Positions 60,012 through 64,000 of a DNA stretch of 64,000 bases are shown one piece after another. A model generated the notes under the pieces. It was not told where the DNA came from and ran no database searches. It worked only from the letters and a program-made list of their open reading frames with translations. A program made the translations under genes and the position numbers. Numbering within the stretch: position 1 is the first letter of the stretch; every line of letters starts with the position of its first letter. This DNA is from Caulobacter sp. (lineage in GTDB: Bacteria > Pseudomonadota > Alphaproteobacteria > Caulobacterales > Caulobacteraceae). The stretch lies in the NCBI GenBank assembly GCA_030683005.1, contig JAUXMY010000028.1, forward strand, positions 62,001-126,000, read 5' to 3'.

Positions 60012-61052
60012 TCATCCTCGCCCCAGCCGACCGACCGCCCAGGCCGCCGCGTCCCGGACCACTTCGGAGGGGTCCTCCAGCCGCGCCGCGGCGCTGGCCC
60101 GCAACCCGGCATCCCCGCTGTTGCCGACAGCGTAGAGGACGTTGCGCACGAACTGGTCGCGGCCGATGCGGCGGATGGGGCTGCGGCGGAACAGGGCGAG
60201 GAAGCCGGCCTCGTCGAGCGCCGCCAGTGACGCCAGCGACGGCGAGCGCAGCTCGTCGCGCGCCTGCAGCTGGGCCTGGCGGGATTGTTCAGCGAACTTG
60301 TTCCACGGGCAGACGGCCAGGCAGTCGTCGCAGCCGTAGATGCGGTTGCCCATGGCGGCGCGGAACTCCTCCGGCACGGGTCCCTGATGCTCGATGGTCA
60401 GGTAGGAGATGCAGCGTCGCGCATCGAGCCGGTAGGGGGCCGGGAAGGCGTTTGTCGGGCAGATGTCGAGGCAGGCGCTGCAGGAGCCGCAGCGGTCGAT
60501 CTCCGGCGCGTCCGGTTCGATCTCGACCGAAGCCAGCACCGAGCCGAGGAACAGCCAGCTCCCCAGCTCCCGGGAGACCAGGTTGGTGTGCTTGCCCTGC
60601 CAGCCCAGACCCGCCCGCTGGGCCAACGGCTTTTCCATCAAGGGGGCGGTGTCGACGAACACCTTCACCTCGCCGCCGAATTTCGCCTTCATCCAGCCGG
60701 CGAGGTTCTTGAGCTTGCCCTTGACCAGCGGGTGATAGTCGTCGCCCTGGGCATAGGCGGAGATGGCGGCCCGGGAGCGGTCCTTCAGGGCCTCGAGGGG
60801 GTCCGTGTCGGGGCCGTAGTTCATGCCCAGCAGAACGGCGGACTTCGCCTCCGGCCACATGCCGGTGGGGTGGGCGCGCCGCTCGCGCGTCTCCGCCATC
60901 CAGCCCATCTGGCCGTGCAGACCTTCGGCGACGAAGGCGCGCAGGCGCTCGCCCGCCGGCCAGGGATCAGAAGCGGAGGCGAAGCCGACCACATCGAAGC
61001 CCAGGCGCCGGGCCCGGTCGATGATCCGCGGTTTCGGGTCGTCAGAAATCAA
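60012..61052 (-). CDS. queG: Epoxyqueuosine reductase
   Basis: A 346-residue cobalamin and 4Fe-4S enzyme that makes the last step of queuosine synthesis in tRNA. Two ferredoxin-type clusters are visible: CGSCSACLDICPTNAF near residues 188-203 and CDDCLAVCPWNKF near 240. The N-terminal block GFDVVGFASASDPWP and the HEAT-like C-terminus (VRNVLYAVGNSGDAGLRASA) match QueG. Its start overlaps the GST gene's end by 11 bp, so they are co-transcribed. An internal RYLT-type segment (CISYLTIEHQG) is typical of the family. Confidence 0.95.
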   Translation of the reverse strand: MISDDPKPRIIDRARRLGFDVVGFASASDPWPAGERLRAFVAEGLHGQMGWMAETRERRAHPTGMWPEAKSAVLLGMNYGPDTDPLEALKDRSRAAISAYAQGDDYHPLVKGKLKNLAGWMKAKFGGEVKVFVDTAPLMEKPLAQRAGLGWQGKHTNLVSRELGSWLFLGSVLASVEIEPDAPEIDRCGSCSACLDICPTNAFPAPYRLDARRCISYLTIEHQGPVPEEFRAAMGNRIYGCDDCLAVCPWNKFAEQSRQAQLQARDELRSPSLASLAALDEAGFLALFRRSPIRRIGRDQFVRNVLYAVGNSGDAGLRASAAARLEDPSEVVRDAAAWAVGRLGRG

Positions 61053-61728
61053 GGTCGTGATAGTGCGGCGCCGGCGCCAGACCCGGCCAGCGGTCGGCCA
61101 GGAGCGGGCGGAAGCAGGGACGGGACTTGATCTTCATGTACCACGTCCGGGCCGCCGGCACGTCGTTCCAGGGCACGTCGCCGAAATAGTCTATGACCGA
61201 CAGGTGCGCCGCCGCCGCCATATCGGCCAGCGAGATGCGCCGGCCGGCCAGCCAGTCTCGGGTGGTCAGCAAGAGCTCGATATACTTGAGGTGATGGCGC
61301 AGCGCCTCGCGGCCGGCGCGGATGTTGGCCAGGGCCGGGGCGCCCAGGCCCAGCAGCCGCTTTTCCATCTTCTCATGCAGCAGGAAGCCGGAGACCTCGG
61401 AGTCGAACTTGCGGTCGAACCACTGCAGAAGGCGGCGGGCCTCGGCGCGCTCGGCCGGGTCGCGGCCCAGCAGCGGCGGCTCGGGGTTCTGCTCCTCGAG
61501 GTGCTCCAGGATGGCGCGGGTCTCGCAGATGACCACCTCGCCCGCGGCGGAGCGCTCGATCAGCACCGGCGGCACACCCGAGGGGTTGAGCGCCGCGAAA
61601 TCCTCCGGCTGCTCCCACCAGCGGACCTGCACCTCGGTGAACGACAGGCGCTTCTCGCCCAGCGCCAGCCTAACCTGCCGCGAGGCAGGGTCGAGCGGAA
61701 AGTGGTGCAGGGTGCGTTCGACGCTCAT
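61042..61728 (-). CDS. Glutathione S-transferase family protein
   Basis: A 228-residue protein with an N-terminal thioredoxin-fold (HHFPLDPASRQVRLALGEKR, then PSGVPPVLIE and ICETRAILEHLEE) and a helical C-terminal domain (AGRRISLADMAAAAHLSVID). The block SLADMAAAAHLSV includes the conserved N-cap Asp. The catalytic Ser or Tyr near residue 10 is not obvious (FPLDPASR). It overlaps queG by 11 bp downstream. A near-CtrA box (TTAA-N7-TTTA at 61772-61786) lies 44 bp upstream. Confidence 0.88.
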   Translation of the reverse strand: MSVERTLHHFPLDPASRQVRLALGEKRLSFTEVQVRWWEQPEDFAALNPSGVPPVLIERSAAGEVVICETRAILEHLEEQNPEPPLLGRDPAERAEARRLLQWFDRKFDSEVSGFLLHEKMEKRLLGLGAPALANIRAGREALRHHLKYIELLLTTRDWLAGRRISLADMAAAAHLSVIDYFGDVPWNDVPAARTWYMKIKSRPCFRPLLADRWPGLAPAPHYHDLDF

Positions 61729-61771
61729 GGCGGGTCCGGTGATTCAGGCGCGCAGCTAGAGCACGGTCGCG

Positions 61772-61786
61772 TTAAGGGCGCGTTTA
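61772..61786 (-). promoter_or_regulatory. CtrA-like box upstream of the GST-queG pair
   Basis: On the plus strand TTAA (61772-61775), seven bases, TTTA (61783-61786): one mismatch from TTAA-N7-TTAA. It lies 44 bp before the GST start. A single match of this quality can arise by chance. Confidence 0.3.
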
Positions 61787-61849
61787 CCGCGCCTGGGGGC
61801 GCGTCCGGTGGAGGCGCGCGCGGCTCCGCCGTCCGGGCGCAGGGTCACT

Positions 61850-62782
61850 CTAATGCGTGGTCTCGGCGAAGGCTCCGCCGTGGGGCTCGGCCCGGCCGCG
61901 CGGGTCGGGGTGGATGATGATATCCGCCGTCGGAAAGGCGGTCAGAACCCGGTTCTCGGCGGCGACCATGGCGTCGTGCGCCGCGACCAGCGTCAGGCCC
62001 GGATCGAGGTCGGCATGCATCTGGATATGGATGTAGGGCCCCGAGGCGCGGGTTCGCAGCTGGTGCACGCCCTTGATGGCCGGATCCTCTGTCATCAGCG
62101 CGACGATGCGCTGGCGAGCGTCGTCGTCGAGCTCGTGGTCCATCAGCTGGCCCGCCGCCTCGCGGAACACGCCGATGGCGCCCCAGACCAGCCAGGCGGC
62201 GACGACCAGGCCGGCGGCGGCGTCCAGCCAGTAGAGGCCCAGCAGGCTGGCGCCGGCGATGCCGAGGATCGCGGCGACGTTGGAGGCGAGGTCGGCGGCG
62301 TAGTGGGCCCGGTCGCCATGCACGGCCACGGAGCTGGCCTGCTTCAGCGCCCGGCTCTGGGCGGCGACCAGCGCAAGGGTCAGGCCGATGGACAAGGCCA
62401 TCACGGCCATCGCCCAGCCGCCGGCCTGGATCGGCCGGGGGTCCATCAGTCCGGCGATCGCCTCGCGCCCGACCAGGGCGGCGGAGGCGAAAACGAGGCC
62501 GCCCTGCATCAGGCTGGCGAAGGCCTCGGCCTTGCCATGGCCGAAGCGGTGCTCGGCGTCGGGCGGACTGGCGGCGAAGCGTACCGCGAACAGGGTGATC
62601 AGCGAGGCCAGCAGATCCAGCCCGGAGTCGGCCAGCGAGGCCAGCACCGCCACCGAGCCGCTGGCCAGCCAGGCCGCCGTCTTGGCCGCCACCAGCACCA
62701 GCGCCACGCTGACCGACAGCTGCGTTACCCTGCGGGTGACCGCGGTGGCCTGGGCGAGGGTAAGGGGGGCGGAAGCCGTCAT
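61850..62782 (-). CDS. Cation diffusion facilitator (FieF/YiiP-like)
   Basis: A 310-residue metal exporter with six membrane helices and a C-terminal cytoplasmic domain. Transport-site residues are seen: Asp pair in SLADSGLDLLAS (helix 2) and His/Asp in HYAADLASN (helix 5), the HDDD-type set of Zn/Fe/Cd exporters. The signature GSVAVLASLADSGLD is present, with HRFGHGKAEAFASL in the following loop. It uses the proton gradient to expel divalent metal. A second frame with Arg-rich translation on the same strand is a shadow. Confidence 0.93.
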   Translation of the reverse strand: MTASAPLTLAQATAVTRRVTQLSVSVALVLVAAKTAAWLASGSVAVLASLADSGLDLLASLITLFAVRFAASPPDAEHRFGHGKAEAFASLMQGGLVFASAALVGREAIAGLMDPRPIQAGGWAMAVMALSIGLTLALVAAQSRALKQASSVAVHGDRAHYAADLASNVAAILGIAGASLLGLYWLDAAAGLVVAAWLVWGAIGVFREAAGQLMDHELDDDARQRIVALMTEDPAIKGVHQLRTRASGPYIHIQMHADLDPGLTLVAAHDAMVAAENRVLTAFPTADIIIHPDPRGRAEPHGGAFAETTH

Positions 62783-62862
62783 CGCGAGAGTTTAGCGGGC
62801 CGCATCGCGCCGCCCCAGCGCGAACGACTCGCTTCTTCCGCGTGCGCGCCACGGTCCCGGGA

Positions 62863-64000
62863 TTACGCCCGCTCGAACGCCGCCTCCTCCGCCGCCAGCG
62901 GCTCGTCGATGCGGCCGACCATCTCCTTGGGGCAGATCTGCCAGAAATGGCCGCGCATGCGGTCCCAGTCGTTCAGCAGACTCTCGGCGAAGGCGGAGCC
63001 GGTCTCGCGGGCATGCTCGCGGACCAAGCGCCTGAGCTGATCCTCCCAGTGCGGAGAGGCCAGGCGCTGGATAACGACGCTGTCGGGATTGACCTGGGCC
63101 TCGAAGCGATCGGCGAGGTCCAGGACATAGGCCATGCCGCCGGTCATGCCGGCCGCGAAGTTGCCGCCCACGGGCCCCAGGATCACCGCGACGCCGCCGG
63201 TCATGTACTCCAGCCCGTTGGCGCCGCAGCCCTCGACCACGGTCACGGCGCCGGAGTTGCGCACCGCGAAGCGCTCGCCCGCCTGGCCGGCGGCGAACAG
63301 CTTGCCGTCCGTCGCGCCGTACAGACAGGTGTTGCCGATGATGGCGTTGCTCTCCGGCGCCAGCAGATGCGGCGAAGGCTTCACCACGATGGTCGCCCCC
63401 GACAGCCCCTTGCCGACATAGTCGTTGGCCTCGCCGGTCAGGACGATACGCAGGCCACGGACGGAGAAGGCCCCAAGGCTCTGGCCGGCCGAGCCCTTCA
63501 GCTCGACGGTCAGGTGGCCGGACGGCAAGGCGCTCATGCCGAACTTGCGGGTGATATGGCTGGAGACCCGCGCGCCGATGGCCCGGGCGGTGTTCCGCAC
63601 CGTGTAGGTCAGCTGCATCTTCTCGCCGCGCTGCAGGAAAGGGGCGGCGTCGCGGACGATCTGGGCGTCGAGCGTGTCGGGCACCTCGTTGCGGCCCTCG
63701 ACGGTGCAGTAAGGCTTGTTCTGGCCGGGATCGGCGCGGACCAGCAGCGGGTTGAGGTCGAGGTCGTCGAGGTGCTCGCCGCCTCTTGAGACCTGGGTCA
63801 GCAGATCGGTGCGGCCGACGATATCCTGCAGCGAGCGGAAGCCGAGAGCGCTCAGGATCTCGCGCACTTCCTCGGCGATGAAGGTGAACAGGCTCACCAC
63901 CTTGTCCGGCGTGCCGGTAAAGCGGGCGCGCAGGGCCTCGTCCTGGGTGCAGACTCCCACCGGGCAGGTGTTGGAGTGGCACTGGCGCACCATGATGCAG
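62863..64000 (-). CDS. gltB: Glutamate synthase (NADPH) large subunit, C-terminal part
   Basis: The gene runs off the right edge; 378 residues of the C-terminus are visible. The first residues, CIMVRQCHSNTCPVGVC, carry the Cys set of the 3Fe-4S cluster that follows the FMN domain. Then comes the GXGXG (glutamate synthase C-terminal) beta-helix: GRNEVPDTLDAQIVRDAAPF, LRIVLTGEANDYVGKGLSG, AIIGNTCLYGATDGKLFAAG and GGVAVILGPVGGNFAAGMTG. It makes glutamate from glutamine and 2-oxoglutarate with GltD. gltD is not downstream; the CDF gene is. Confidence 0.96.
   Translation of the reverse strand, partial: CIMVRQCHSNTCPVGVCTQDEALRARFTGTPDKVVSLFTFIAEEVREILSALGFRSLQDIVGRTDLLTQVSRGGEHLDDLDLNPLLVRADPGQNKPYCTVEGRNEVPDTLDAQIVRDAAPFLQRGEKMQLTYTVRNTARAIGARVSSHITRKFGMSALPSGHLTVELKGSAGQSLGAFSVRGLRIVLTGEANDYVGKGLSGATIVVKPSPHLLAPESNAIIGNTCLYGATDGKLFAAGQAGERFAVRNSGAVTVVEGCGANGLEYMTGGVAVILGPVGGNFAAGMTGGMAYVLDLADRFEAQVNPDSVVIQRLASPHWEDQLRRLVREHARETGSAFAESLLNDWDRMRGHFWQICPKEMVGRIDEPLAAEEAAFERA

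Noticed and set aside
1..64000. CRISPR arrays, rRNA, tRNA, transposases or prophage genes
   Set aside because: No regularly spaced short repeats, no cloverleaf-like or ribosomal sequence and no integrase, capsid or transposase motifs were seen. The repeats found are palindromic intergenic elements. A tRNA scan was not possible by eye.

Overview
The window is high-GC, densely packed alphaproteobacterial chromosome, almost certainly from the Caulobacterales (a Caulobacter or Phenylobacterium relative). The main reasons are a pilA-cpaA-cpaB-cpaC-cpaD-cpaE-cpaF-tadB-tadC (Tad/Flp pilus) locus in Caulobacter order, CtrA-like boxes (TTAA-N7-TTAA) near pilus genes and one small secreted protein, two perfect EcfG/SigT general-stress promoters (GGAAC-N16-CGTT), and several long palindromic intergenic repeats. 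I saw no phage, transposase, CRISPR array, rRNA or tRNA. The first gene (phosphoesterase) and the last (gltB) run off the window.

Layout. 1-4 kb: stress membrane proteins (DUF1328; DUF883 plus a YqjE-like partner), each set with its own EcfG promoter, Fe-type superoxide dismutase, and a GAF-PAS-HWE kinase-receiver hybrid. 4-11 kb: class III CoA-transferase, DUF4142 lipoprotein, and an ABC system whose permease is fused to an M1 metallopeptidase and whose ATPase lacks the Walker A lysine. 11-15.4 kb: tyrosine phosphatase, UMF1-type MFS transporter, pabB-pabC. 15.4-26.4 kb: Tad pilus island, with two TadE-like minor pilins and a stand-alone CpaC N-terminal-domain protein facing away from pilA. 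26.4-34.3 kb: amino-acid catabolism (M20 amidohydrolase, a BhcB/BhcC-like pair, SDR, M28 peptidase, sdaA). 34.9-39.8 kb: orphan lipoprotein, DUF72, a LuxR/LuxI quorum-sensing pair with a coupled 71-aa ORF, an XRE regulator, a WYL regulator behind a perfect 22-bp palindrome, and a degenerate nuclease-like secreted protein. 39.8-45.6 kb: RsuA- and RsmC-like RNA enzymes, Gre-factor relative, SPFH protein, dienoyl-CoA-reductase-like SDR, NUDIX, and a Cys-rich secreted protein behind a consensus CtrA box. 45.7-50.2 kb: flavin monooxygenase, two TetR regulators, DsbA-fold isomerase-like protein and an HSL-type esterase, a probable small-molecule catabolic module. 50.2-58.9 kb: ArgE-like deacylase, purU, FKBP lipoprotein, ilvA, FemAB-like acyltransferase, engB-yidC-rnpA-rpmH. 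58.9-64 kb: quinone oxidoreductase, queG, GST, CDF metal transporter, gltB (partial).

How the parts connect. The pilus island is a complete core machine: pilin, prepilin peptidase, secretin with its lipoprotein and assembly partners, CpaE localisation ATPase, CpaF motor and two inner-membrane platform proteins. Its regulatory gap holds CtrA-like boxes and three AGTAAAC motifs. The left end looks like a general-stress cluster. Housekeeping genes are spread around the accessory modules. All function calls rest on motifs and gene order read by eye; no database search was run.
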